From the NCBI GenBank assembly GCA_013813605.1, contig JACCRL010000176.1, forward strand, positions 1 through 7,993: a stretch of DNA of 7,993 nt, read 5' to 3'. The DNA is from Gemmatimonadaceae bacterium (GTDB taxonomy: Bacteria > Gemmatimonadota > Gemmatimonadetes > Gemmatimonadales > Gemmatimonadaceae). Numbering within the stretch: the first letter of the stretch is position 1; the number at the start of each line of letters is the position of its first letter. The position numbers and the translations under genes were made by a program. The notes under the pieces are model-generated. The model made no database searches and had not been told where the DNA came from. It worked only from the letters and a program-made list of their open reading frames with translations. Below, piece by piece: positions 1 to 5,537 of the stretch.

Positions 1-1112
1 CCCTCGGCCTGCTCAGGCGACACGGGCCCGATGCGGCGCATTGCGGCGGCAAGCTCGGCAGCGCGCAGCCGGTCCATCTCCTCGCGAAACTCGCGCACAA
101 CAGGAACGGCGACGAGGCCGGCGACCCATTCCCAGAACTTTTCCACTTCTCCGGAAATGATCGACTCGGCGGCGGGAACGTCCTGCTCGCGCCGCTGCAG
201 GTTGGCGACGGCGGCGGCGCGCAGATCGTCAAGATCGTAAAGAAAAACGTTCTCGATTGCGCCCGCACCCGCCTCGACGTCACGTGGCAGCGCGATGTCG
301 AGCACACAGAGCGGACGCCCGGCGCGAAGGGCCGCCGCCGCGCGCAACCGCTCAACCGATACCATCGGCACGGGCGACGCTGTCGAGCACAGCAGAACGT
401 CGACCGCGCCAAGCGCTGCCCAGCATTCCTCGTAATGCATCGCCGTTGCGCCGTGCCGGTCGGCCAGCGTCTCGGCGCGGTCGAAGGTGCGGTTGGCAAC
501 GATGGCGACCTTCACTCCTTCCTTCAGAAAACACTCGAGAGCCAGCTCGGCAACGTCACCTGCGCCGAGGATCATAGCGCGGCGTCCGGCGAGCGAGCCA
601 AGCACCTTTTTCGCGAGCTGGACCGCTGCCGAGCTCACCGACGCGGCGCCGCGTCCGATCCCGGTCTCCTCGCGCGCGCGGGACGCCGTCAGCAGCGCGG
701 ACTGGAAGAGTCGGTTCAGTATTGGGCCGGAGAACGCGCGCGAGGTCTCCCACGCTTCCTTTACCTGGCCGTGAATCTGTGCCTCGCCGAGGATCATCGA
801 GTCGAGCCCGGCGGCGACGCGGAACAGGTGGCGCGCCGCTTTCCGGTCGCGGTGTGCGTAGACGAACGGGGTGCCGTCGCCGGCAAGCCGGCGCGACAGC
901 GTTGCAAGTATCTGCGGGAATGCGTCACTGTCATTTTCGACAGCGTAGAACTCGGTGCGGTTGCACGTTGACAGTACCGCGCCCTCGCGAATGGCCCCGC
1001 TCGAGCGGAGCCGATCGAGCTCGCTACTCGCTTCCTGCGCGCGATAGGAAAGTCGCTCACGCACCTCGATCGGAGCAGTGAGGTGACTGACGCCGGCGAC
1101 TATCAGCCCCAC
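1..1112 (-). CDS. hemA: Glutamyl-tRNA reductase, C-terminal end cut by window edge
   Basis: This enzyme reduces glutamyl-tRNA(Glu) with NADPH to glutamate-1-semialdehyde, the committed step of the C5 route to tetrapyrroles in the cytosol. I translated the minus strand from a GTG at 1112-1110; the frame stays open to base 1, giving 370 codons of a family usually about 420 long, so roughly 50 C-terminal residues are missing. Visible family marks are the N-terminal GVSHLTAPIEVRERL (7-21), the catalytic cysteine Cys50 in STCNRTE (48-54), the GLDSMILGEAQIHGQV block (102-117), the ETGIGRG segment (149-155) and the NADPH-binding GAGDVAEL (183-190) followed by ANRT. The later VLDIALPRDV and FLYDLDDL segments and the start of the dimerisation helix are also present. 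The start fits the family N-terminus and overlaps the end of the upstream dehydrogenase gene by 10 bases, which suggests translational coupling. No strong ribosome binding site is visible. Assignment is very secure. Confidence 0.96.
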   Translation of the reverse strand, partial: MGLIVAGVSHLTAPIEVRERLSYRAQEASSELDRLRSSGAIREGAVLSTCNRTEFYAVENDSDAFPQILATLSRRLAGDGTPFVYAHRDRKAARHLFRVAAGLDSMILGEAQIHGQVKEAWETSRAFSGPILNRLFQSALLTASRAREETGIGRGAASVSSAAVQLAKKVLGSLAGRRAMILGAGDVAELALECFLKEGVKVAIVANRTFDRAETLADRHGATAMHYEECWAALGAVDVLLCSTASPVPMVSVERLRAAAALRAGRPLCVLDIALPRDVEAGAGAIENVFLYDLDDLRAAAVANLQRREQDVPAAESIISGEVEKFWEWVAGLVAVPVVREFREEMDRLRAAELAAAMRRIGPVSPEQAE

Positions 1113-1708
1113 GCGGCTACCCGCTTCTCGAAAGATCCGTTCTCGACCGACGCGCAGAAGTCCTCGCCGAGCAGCGCCGACGATGCCTCGTTCCACGCAT
1201 TGCCGTTCGACCCCCGGGAGCCTGTGCGAAGCGTGGCCAGCGCCGACACCGCTCGGGCGTAGCGCTCGTCGAATCTGGATGCGATGTCGTCGCGGATGCG
1301 GCGTGCGGCTCCCGGAACCCCTCCCGCCGAGACTGCGATCACGAGCTCGCCGGACCGGTGCATTGCCATCGTCTGGAAGTTCCCTTCCCCGGGCGCATCG
1401 ACGACGTTGACGAGCACTCCCTGCCGGCGGGCGTCAGCCGCAATGGCCATGTTCGTCGCCGCCGAATCAGTCGCGGCGACGACGAGGTGAGATACTCCGA
1501 TGGCTCCGGCCGTGTATTGGGCGCGCTCGAGCGTGATGATATTGTCGGCACCAGCCCGCTCGAGCTCGGCGGTGAAGTCAGGACTGATTACGCGCACTCT
1601 CGCCCCCGCCGCGGCAAGCGCGAGAGCCTTGCGAGTGCCGACGTCGCCGCCGCCGACGACGACGACGGAAATGCCATCCCCATCGAGCGCGATTGGGAAG
1701 AGGCTCAC
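1103..1708 (-). CDS. Precorrin-2 dehydrogenase (siroheme synthase N-terminal/Met8-SirC family)
   Basis: This 201-residue protein should oxidise precorrin-2 to sirohydrochlorin with NAD+, and may also insert iron to make siroheme, as Met8p and the CysG N-terminal half do. The Rossmann nucleotide loop is GGGDVGTRKA (19-28). VNVVDAPGEGNF (100-111) holds Asp104, at the same position as the aspartate known to be essential in CysG. AVSAGGVPGAARRIRDDI (125-142) matches the conserved loop and helix of the family. There is no C-terminal uroporphyrinogen methyltransferase domain, so that step must be encoded elsewhere. The start is GTG at 1708, giving SLFPIALDG as in homologues. A GGGAG 10 bases upstream is a possible ribosome binding site but lies in a small hairpin. 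The 3' end overlaps hemA by 10 bases, so the two tetrapyrrole genes are almost certainly co-expressed. The far C-terminus (about 160-201) is poorly conserved. Related symbols are sirC, met8 and ylnF; I cannot tell whether chelatase activity is present. Confidence 0.9.
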   Translation of the reverse strand: MSLFPIALDGDGISVVVVGGGDVGTRKALALAAAGARVRVISPDFTAELERAGADNIITLERAQYTAGAIGVSHLVVAATDSAATNMAIAADARRQGVLVNVVDAPGEGNFQTMAMHRSGELVIAVSAGGVPGAARRIRDDIASRFDERYARAVSALATLRTGSRGSNGNAWNEASSALLGEDFCASVENGSFEKRVAAWG

Positions 1709-1764
1709 GGGAGACTGGCTCCCGGATGGGGCGTGAGTGCGGCGGCTTGGGCGATCGCTGACAT
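1705..1764 (-). CDS. Possible 19-codon leader peptide ORF upstream of the precorrin-2 dehydrogenase
   Basis: An ATG at 1764-1762 opens 19 codons (MSAIAQAAALTPHPGASLP) and ends with a TGA at 1707-1705. That TGA overlaps the GTG start of the dehydrogenase gene as GTGA, the usual layout of translationally coupled genes. It lies in the 83-base gap after the LysM gene. Its start codon falls in the loop of a 7-bp inverted repeat, and its end covers a second small hairpin holding the downstream GGGAG. No strong ribosome binding site precedes the ATG. It could be a regulatory leader or chance; there is no homology evidence. Confidence 0.25.
   Translation of the reverse strand: MSAIAQAAALTPHPGASLP
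1709..1723 (-). promoter_or_regulatory. Small hairpin covering the putative ribosome binding site of the dehydrogenase gene
   Basis: On the minus strand GGGAG and CTCCC form a perfect 5-bp stem with a 5-base loop (CCAGT), ending directly against the GTG start codon. GGGAG is the only Shine-Dalgarno-like stretch near this start, so the stem could hide it until an upstream ribosome opens it. The pairing is seen; the regulatory role is inference. Confidence 0.35.
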
Positions 1765-1772
1765 AATCGCCC
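1749..1772. repeat. 7-bp perfect inverted repeat with 10-base loop between the LysM and dehydrogenase genes
   Basis: GGGCGAT (1749-1755) and ATCGCCC (1766-1772) are perfect reverse complements. No T-run follows on either strand, so it is not a standard terminator. It may be an operator or an RNA hairpin in the leader of the tetrapyrrole genes; its loop contains the start codon of the possible leader ORF. Confidence 0.4.
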
Positions 1773-1791
1773 GTAATTTAGCCCCCTGCTG

Positions 1792-2961
1792 TTATCTGGG
1801 CATCCTCGCGCTCAGGCGAACGGTCATATCGTCGCGCACGGTCGGCTGGGTGTGATTGACGATTATTGCCGTCGTCGCATAGGGAGTAACTCGCACAACC
1901 TGTCCGATCGCGGCGCGCACTGGCGGCGCCGGACGCTCGTCCTCGCGGCCCGTTGACTCATCGATGAAGCTGAATTCGTCACCGACGTGCACTCCGCTAC
2001 CCGCGGTGGGTGACAGCACTACGTAATACTGGATCGATGGCAACACCGGCTCCCGGTGCACATAGAGCACCTTTCCGGGAAGTCCGTTGGCGATCTGAAC
2101 CGCCGACGCCGTCGGGTAGAAATCCTCGTTGAGGGGCAGGATCGCCTGCTCGAGGCGAATCTCGCCGAACTGGCGTATGATCCGGACTTCCAGGGGCTGC
2201 CCCGCATTTGCCGCCTCGATGCGCACAATGCCGGTGGGGATCACGACCTGGCCGACCTCGGTGATTTCCTTGCCGAGGACGTACGAGATGAAGCGGTCAC
2301 CAAGGCGTGGACGCAGTCCGCTCGGAGCCTCGATGTAAAGGCGATCATTCAGCTGATAGCGTGACTCGGCCGTGCTGGTGCGGATGCCGGGGCGATCCAC
2401 GCTTGCGACAATTCGCCCGGCGCCCCTTGGGCCGCCACTGCGATCGACCCACGGGGCGGCTTCGACCTCGCCGCGGCGAACGCCGGGCGCGCGCGAGCGG
2501 CCGACGACCTGGGCGCCGATTGTGGCCGCGGCGCGGCTGAGCGGCGACGCGAACACGGTAAGCTCGGCTGCCGCGCCCGCTGGGCGGGTGCGGATCGTGG
2601 AGACGACGAGGCCGGCGCTGTCAGCCCGCGAAAGGGCATCGGCCCGCACTTCACTGCCCGAGATGCGGATCACTTCGCCGGGATAGATCCAGTGCGGATT
2701 CTCGACAACCGCTGTGTTGCGGCGGAAGATCTCCGGCCAGCGGAACGGGTCCTTCAGGTAGGTCTGCGCAAGGTCCCACAGAGTGTCGCCCTTTCTCACC
2801 GTGTGAACGACTTCCTTGGTCGTATCCGCGGGAACGATTTCCTGCGCCTGAGCGGCCCGTGGCACCGCGAACGCGAGAAGTCCGCCGAAGAGGGCCATCG
2901 CCGGGGCACGCAGGCAATGACGAACGGGATTTATTGACGACTTCCGAAGTTGACCAATCAC
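1792..2961 (-). CDS. Secreted LysM-domain protein
   Basis: This 389-residue protein is probably exported and held at peptidoglycan. I place the start at GTG 2961, because GGAG lies 5 bases upstream of it; a TTG at 2982 would add 7 residues but has no such site. The N-terminus is basic (RK, R, R), then ALFGGLLAFAV forms a hydrophobic core, and AQA followed by Q at about 39/40 looks like a signal peptidase I site. A LysM domain follows at about 51-101, with HTVRKGDTLWDLA and NPHWIYPGEVIRI. Residues about 105-200 are rich in Arg, Ser and Ala and look disordered. The remaining part has two loosely similar segments with a 'DR-Y/F ... G..GD.F' pattern (around DRLYIEAPSG and GDRFISYVLG, then YYVVLSPTAGSGVHVGDEF). 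This layout recalls LysM proteins with a C-terminal FlgT-like domain such as TsaP, but that is an impression from memory. The exact function is unknown. It is separated from ssb by a terminator and leads the tetrapyrrole genes. Confidence 0.85.
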   Translation of the reverse strand: MIGQLRKSSINPVRHCLRAPAMALFGGLLAFAVPRAAQAQEIVPADTTKEVVHTVRKGDTLWDLAQTYLKDPFRWPEIFRRNTAVVENPHWIYPGEVIRISGSEVRADALSRADSAGLVVSTIRTRPAGAAAELTVFASPLSRAAATIGAQVVGRSRAPGVRRGEVEAAPWVDRSGGPRGAGRIVASVDRPGIRTSTAESRYQLNDRLYIEAPSGLRPRLGDRFISYVLGKEITEVGQVVIPTGIVRIEAANAGQPLEVRIIRQFGEIRLEQAILPLNEDFYPTASAVQIANGLPGKVLYVHREPVLPSIQYYVVLSPTAGSGVHVGDEFSFIDESTGREDERPAPPVRAAIGQVVRVTPYATTAIIVNHTQPTVRDDMTVRLSARMPR

Positions 2962-2970
2962 GCGAGCTCC
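2962..2970 (-). promoter_or_regulatory. Ribosome binding site deciding the LysM protein start
   Basis: GGAG at 2970-2967 on the minus strand stands 5 bases before GTG 2961-2959. The alternative upstream TTG (2982-2980) has no purine-rich site, so this supports the shorter protein. Confidence 0.55.
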
Positions 2971-3168
2971 GTGGGGCTGCAAAGGGTTGAAAACCGGGGG
3001 TAGGGCCGGTCAACCTACTTGACGGGCTTTCGGGACCGAAGGTCACGGGGCGGTGCTAACACCGGGGCCGGGAAGGAGTTATCCGCTTCGGGGGGCCCTC
3101 TAATACTGAAGTTGAGAGCGGTCAGCTAACGACGCCACGCGCTCAGCTTAGGGGCCTGTCGTGAGAGG

Positions 3169-3210
3169 AAAAAAAGATGGGCCCACCGAAAAGCTTCTTT
3201 CGGGGGCCCA
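3169..3210 (-). terminator. Strong rho-independent terminator downstream of ssb
   Basis: On the minus strand a 13-bp stem (3210-3198 pairing with 3191-3178, with a single bulged base at 3185) closes a 6-base loop (3197-3192). It is followed by TCTTTTTTT (3177-3169). The stem contains GGGCCC on both sides and then CCGAAA/TTTCGG. The plus strand has no T-run after the hairpin, so it acts in the ssb direction. The stem begins about 115 bases past the ssb stop and should end the relA-to-ssb transcript. Confidence 0.9.
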
Positions 3211-3249
3211 CCCCTGCAGGGCGCCTATCAGGCCATTTGCAGAGCTCTA

Positions 3250-3272
3250 AAGCTTAAAACTGCCAAGCTTAA
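3250..3272. repeat. Two direct copies of AAGCTTAA, 15-base period
   Basis: AAGCTTAA occurs at 3250-3257 and again at 3265-3272, in the AT-rich part of the ssb 3' region. The core AAGCTT occurs a third time in the terminator loop region (3191-3196). These could be tandem protein-binding sites, or chance in an AT-rich patch. Confidence 0.4.
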
Positions 3273-3325
3273 GGCTCACAACTTCAGTTTTGTAATTACC
3301 CAGGCAACGCCCAGATCCCGACCCC

Positions 3326-3832
3326 CTAGAAGGGGAGATCGTCATCAGCGTCCTCGAGGGCGCCAGGGAAATCCTCGAACTCGGCCCCGCCTGACCCGCT
3401 CGATCCCTTCGCACCCGCCGCGGCCGGTGCCCGGTTTCTCGACGCGCCGTCGGCGTCGAAGTCTCCGCCTCCGCCTGACGCGTTCCGGCCGCCGCCGAGC
3501 ATCGTCAGCTCGCGGACGTTGATCTCCGTGGAGTAGCGGGTCTGGTTCTCCTTGTCCTGCCACTGCCGGTACTCGATCCGACCCTCGACATAGATCTTGT
3601 CGCCCTTCTTGCAATACTTCTCGACGATGTCGGCGAGTGAAGTGCCCTTCGTATTCCAGACGACGCAACGGTGCCACTCGGTCTTTTCCTGCTTTTCCCC
3701 GCTCGCTGAATTCCAGGTACGGCTCGTCGCCAGCGAGAAAGAGGCGACGCGGCTTCCGCCGGTGGTGGACCGGACTTCGGGGTCGTTGCCCAGGTTTCCG
3801 ATCAGGATCACTTTGTTCACGCTTCGACTCAC
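3326..3832 (-). CDS. ssb: Single-stranded DNA-binding protein
   Basis: SSB coats single-stranded DNA as a tetramer during replication, repair and recombination, and recruits partners through its C-terminal tip. The 168-residue product has the OB fold at about 4-111, starting NKVILIGNLGNDPEVR, with TEWHRCVVW (51-59), KGDKIYVEGRIEYRQW (76-91) and the closing STEINVREL (101-109). A Gly/Ala/Ser-rich flexible linker (about 113-155) follows. The tail ends in the acidic tip DADDDLPF, the canonical protein-interaction peptide. The GTG start at 3832 is set by AGGAGG 6 bases upstream, the best ribosome binding site in the window, which fits a highly expressed protein. It is the last gene before the strong terminator and lies 78 bases after rimI. 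That gap may hold its own promoter, although none is clear. There is no adjacent rpsF or rpsR, unlike the common ssb neighbourhood. The stop codon lies in a CCCCT/AGGGG mini-hairpin. Confidence 0.97.
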   Translation of the reverse strand: MSRSVNKVILIGNLGNDPEVRSTTGGSRVASFSLATSRTWNSASGEKQEKTEWHRCVVWNTKGTSLADIVEKYCKKGDKIYVEGRIEYRQWQDKENQTRYSTEINVRELTMLGGGRNASGGGGDFDADGASRNRAPAAAGAKGSSGSGGAEFEDFPGALEDADDDLPF

Positions 3833-3838
3833 AGGCTT

Positions 3839-3844
3839 CCTCCT
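3839..3844 (-). promoter_or_regulatory. Strong ribosome binding site of ssb
   Basis: AGGAGG on the minus strand (3844-3839) precedes the GTG at 3832 by 6 bases. It is a full match to the core Shine-Dalgarno sequence and fixes the GTG as the start. Confidence 0.85.
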
Positions 3845-3884
3845 GGCGATGGTTCGGTGCTCGCCCAGAATGGTACGGAAAGGC

Positions 3885-3899
3885 TGCGGACGATCCGCA
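3885..3899 (-). promoter_or_regulatory. Small hairpin in the rimI-ssb gap
   Basis: TGCGGA (3885-3890) and TCCGCA (3894-3899) form a perfect 6-bp stem with a 3-base loop, just after the rimI stop on the minus strand. It is followed by AGCCTTTCC, too poor in T for a standard terminator. It could be a weak terminator, an RNA processing or stability element, or an operator for ssb. The role is inference. Confidence 0.35.
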
Positions 3900-3910
3900 A
3901 GCCAACGATT

Positions 3911-4405
3911 TCAAAGATCAGCAAACTTTTCCCTGCCGCTCCGAGTCTCGTCAGGAGACAGCGGCGCGAGTGCCGCGCGCATTACGAGCGCGTCCTCTGC
4001 CGGATTGACGTAGTAGCGGCGACGGCGCGCCACCTGCGCAAACCCGCGGGATTCGTACAGGCCGCGCGCCGAAGCATTCGAATCACGTACCTCGAGGAAA
4101 GCGACCGTCACCCCCCGCGCGCGTAGCTCCAGAAGGACCGCGTCGAGCAGCTTTCCTCCCAAACCCGTGCGCCTCGCCTCGCTCGAGACGGCAACGTTGA
4201 GCACCTCACCCTCACCACCGACGGCGACGGCGACGGTGTACCCATCGACTGGAGTTTCGCTGTTGCCGCCGACAAGAAAGATAGCCAACGGATCGCCGAT
4301 CAGCCTCCTGAACGCAGCCTTTGGCCACGGGTCGCCAAAGGATGTTTTCTCGATTGCAGCGACGCTGTCCACATCGGCGGCCTGGGCCAGACGTATGACG
4401 CTCAC
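3911..4405 (-). CDS. rimI: Ribosomal protein S18-alanine N-acetyltransferase
   Basis: This GNAT-family enzyme uses acetyl-CoA to acetylate the N-terminal alanine of ribosomal protein S18. Counting from the GTG at 4405 it has 164 residues: VIRLAQAADVDSVAAIE at the N-terminus, GDPWPKAAF (24-32), the acetyl-CoA loop RRTGLGG (78-84), and FLEVRDSN...GLYESRGF (103-122). Glu105 and Tyr117 are 12 apart, like the catalytic Glu103/Tyr115 pair of Salmonella RimI, and RRRRYY (127-132) is the usual family ending of the core. The GTG overlaps the tsaB stop as GTGA. An in-frame ATG at 4438 would add 11 residues (a 37-base overlap with tsaB) and remains possible; a weak AGG precedes it. The about 20-residue charged C-terminal tail after the fold is an extension without a known role. 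rimI beside tsaB and tsaE is a widespread bacterial arrangement. The other possibility is a GNAT acting on another protein N-terminus. Confidence 0.9.
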   Translation of the reverse strand: MSVIRLAQAADVDSVAAIEKTSFGDPWPKAAFRRLIGDPLAIFLVGGNSETPVDGYTVAVAVGGEGEVLNVAVSSEARRTGLGGKLLDAVLLELRARGVTVAFLEVRDSNASARGLYESRGFAQVARRRRYYVNPAEDALVMRAALAPLSPDETRSGREKFADL

Positions 4406-5085
4406 GACGACAATGACCGGCCGTGCGCGGCTTCCCATTTAACCTGTGCTTCGGCAAGGCGTCCGTAGTCGGGCTCCCACGTCTCGACGTCGACTTCGCG
4501 GAGCGCGCTGCCGTCGAGAAGCAGCGCGACCCCGCGGGCGTGCGGAAACGCCTCTATCTCCTGGCCAGGCCCGATGAGCCGGCCCGCCCCGCCCCGCTCG
4601 GACGAGGCGCGGAGCTCCTCAGCCGTAACGCGTCTGGCCGTGCCTACCGTTGGAGTAAGGCCATCGCGAAGCTGGACATCCGCCGCGAACCACTCGCCGC
4701 GCATCGCGCTCAGCACGGAGGTGTAATCTCCCGGCGCAAGCGGGGAAACCGAACCGGTTACCGTGAGCAGCAGTGACGACACAGCGTACATCTTCACGCC
4801 GCGTCCAACCGCGATACCCTTGCCGATGGAAGCGGCAACACGGAGGCCGGTGAAGCTTCCCGGGCCCGCTCCGCAGACGACGCGACCGATCGCACTCGCC
4901 TTTGCGCCCGCCTCGTTCATGCAGTCGGCAACCGCCGGCATGAGAAGCTCCGCGCCGCCGCCGCCCGGTGCCGCCGCATCACGCGCGCCGACGGTTCGCT
5001 CGGCCACCACCTCGGAGCCGGCAAGGAGCGCGACACTGGCCATCGCCGTCGCGCCTTCAATGACGAGGGTGAATCCGTCTCTCAT
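4402..5085 (-). CDS. tsaB: tRNA t6A37 biosynthesis protein TsaB
   Basis: TsaB is the non-catalytic partner that binds TsaD and TsaE to transfer threonylcarbamoyl to A37 of ANN-decoding tRNAs. The 227-residue product has the ASKHA-fold signature GPGSFTGLR (74-82), followed by KGIAVGRGVKMYAVSSL (89-105). It ends with the conserved PDYGRLAEAQVKW (205-217), close to the usual 'Y.R..EAE.KW'. The ATG at 5085 overlaps the tsaE stop as ATGA, and the 3' end overlaps rimI. Two usual motifs are altered: the N-terminal 'IDTST' reads IEGAT (9-13), and the 'HSE.LLP' site reads GGGAELLMP (42-50), without the histidine. Because TsaB has no catalytic role, these changes do not argue against function. The partner TsaD is not in the window. 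Confidence 0.93.
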   Translation of the reverse strand: MRDGFTLVIEGATAMASVALLAGSEVVAERTVGARDAAAPGGGGAELLMPAVADCMNEAGAKASAIGRVVCGAGPGSFTGLRVAASIGKGIAVGRGVKMYAVSSLLLTVTGSVSPLAPGDYTSVLSAMRGEWFAADVQLRDGLTPTVGTARRVTAEELRASSERGGAGRLIGPGQEIEAFPHARGVALLLDGSALREVDVETWEPDYGRLAEAQVKWEAAHGRSLSS

Positions 5086-5537
5086 CCGGCGAGAAGAATT
5101 CGGCGTGACGGGTCGTCAGGGACGTACGAAAGGTCGATCGGCAGATGATTCTGCGGCAATCGCGCCCCCGCTCGCTCCGGCCACTCGACGAGAACGAGTG
5201 CGTGCGCAGAGATCAGTTCGTCCCACCCGATGTTGGTGAGCTGGTCCGACGATTCGAGCCTGTAGAGGTCAACGTGGTACACGGTGGACCGCTCGGAGGA
5301 GTACTGCTGCACGATGGAGTACGTTGGGCTGGTCACATCTTCCCCGACGCCGTAGCCGCGGCAGATTGCCTTCGCCAGCGTCGTTTTCCCCGCGCCGAGC
5401 TCGCCGGTGATGGTGACGAGGAGGGGCGGCGATGACGACCGGCCAAGATGCTCCCCCCACTCCACCAGCTCGGACTCGGACACGGTGAGCTGACCGGACG
5501 CGGCGCGCGCGGGAACGATGTGACGGTGCGCGGGCAT
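5082..5537 (-). CDS. tsaE: tRNA t6A37 biosynthesis ATPase TsaE
   Basis: TsaE is the P-loop ATPase that resets the TsaBD complex during t6A formation in the cytosol. The 151-residue product carries the Walker A GELGAGKTT (45-53), the switch-like DVTSPTYSIVQQY (67-79), YHVDLYRL with Asp90 (87-94), GWDEL (104-108) and LVEWPERAG (116-124), all diagnostic of the family. Length is normal. The ATG at 5537-5535 follows the uvrB TAG (5540-5538) with no gap, and there is no evident ribosome binding site, so translation probably depends on ribosomes finishing uvrB. An internal GTG at codon 19 is a possible shorter start, which would remove an N-terminal stretch with little family similarity. It overlaps tsaB by 4 bases. 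Confidence 0.95.
   Translation of the reverse strand: MPAHRHIVPARAASGQLTVSESELVEWGEHLGRSSSPPLLVTITGELGAGKTTLAKAICRGYGVGEDVTSPTYSIVQQYSSERSTVYHVDLYRLESSDQLTNIGWDELISAHALVLVEWPERAGARLPQNHLPIDLSYVPDDPSRRILLAG

Larger units (their letters stand above)
3102..3291. repeat. 190-base element bounded by 17-base inverted repeats
   Basis: The left arm (3102-3118) and right arm (3275-3291) pair at 15 of 17 positions, including a perfect 10-base core ACTGAAGTTG / CAACTTCAGT. Inside, properly nested, GGCCTG (3153-3158) pairs with CAGGCC (3229-3234). On the minus-strand RNA, AGCUUGG (3269-3263) can pair with CCUAAGCU (3152-3145) with one G-U. The terminator hairpin sits at the centre. No matching target-site duplication is visible outside the arms. 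It could be a structured RNA, a small non-autonomous mobile element, or paired protein-binding sites. Confidence 0.5.
2962..3325. other. 364-base non-coding region between ssb and the LysM gene
   Basis: No credible ORF crosses this stretch on either strand. It holds the intrinsic terminator described separately, a pair of 17-base inverted repeats, and a locally AT-rich patch (3241-3300, 37 of 60 bases A or T). On the LysM-proximal side are three short hairpins on the minus strand: GTCAA/TTGAC with a 5-base loop (3008-3022), CTTTCGG/CCGAAGG with one imperfect pair (about 3027-3042), and CGGTG/CACCG with a 4-base loop (3051-3064). These lie in the probable 5' leader of the LysM transcript. A promoter for the LysM-hemA block is expected between about 3168 and 2990, but I found no pair of -35 and -10 boxes that I trust. 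I found no match to tmRNA, SRP RNA, RNase P RNA or a riboswitch that I could recognise by eye. Confidence 0.7.

Noticed and set aside
435..971. A 178-codon plus-strand frame and several overlapping short frames between 31 and 1081
   Set aside because: They lie opposite or out of frame with hemA, whose minus-strand translation matches the family along its whole visible length.
1749..1772. The 7-bp inverted repeat as a terminator for the LysM gene
   Set aside because: No T-run follows the stem on either strand, so it does not meet the usual intrinsic terminator pattern.
2651..3046. A 131-codon minus-strand frame at the start of the LysM gene
   Set aside because: It runs out of frame across the LysM and signal-peptide coding region and shows no sensible protein features.
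3102..3291. Calling the inverted-repeat element a mobile element outright
   Set aside because: No target-site duplication flanks the arms, and copy number cannot be seen from one window, so I left it as a repeat.
3268..3296. A plus-strand promoter with a -10-like TGTAAT at 3291-3296
   Set aside because: The -10 matches 5 of 6 positions, but no acceptable -35 box lies 16-18 bases upstream and no plus-strand gene follows.
2962..3325. tmRNA, SRP RNA, RNase P RNA, 6S RNA or a known riboswitch in the long intergenic region
   Set aside because: I looked for conserved pieces (the SRP tetraloop and GGAAGCAGC region, the RNase P GAGGAAAGTC, the tmRNA ends, c-di-AMP and c-di-GMP riboswitch cores) and found no convincing match. 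The size of the inverted-repeat element resembles 6S RNA, but without the expected single-stranded bubble pattern.
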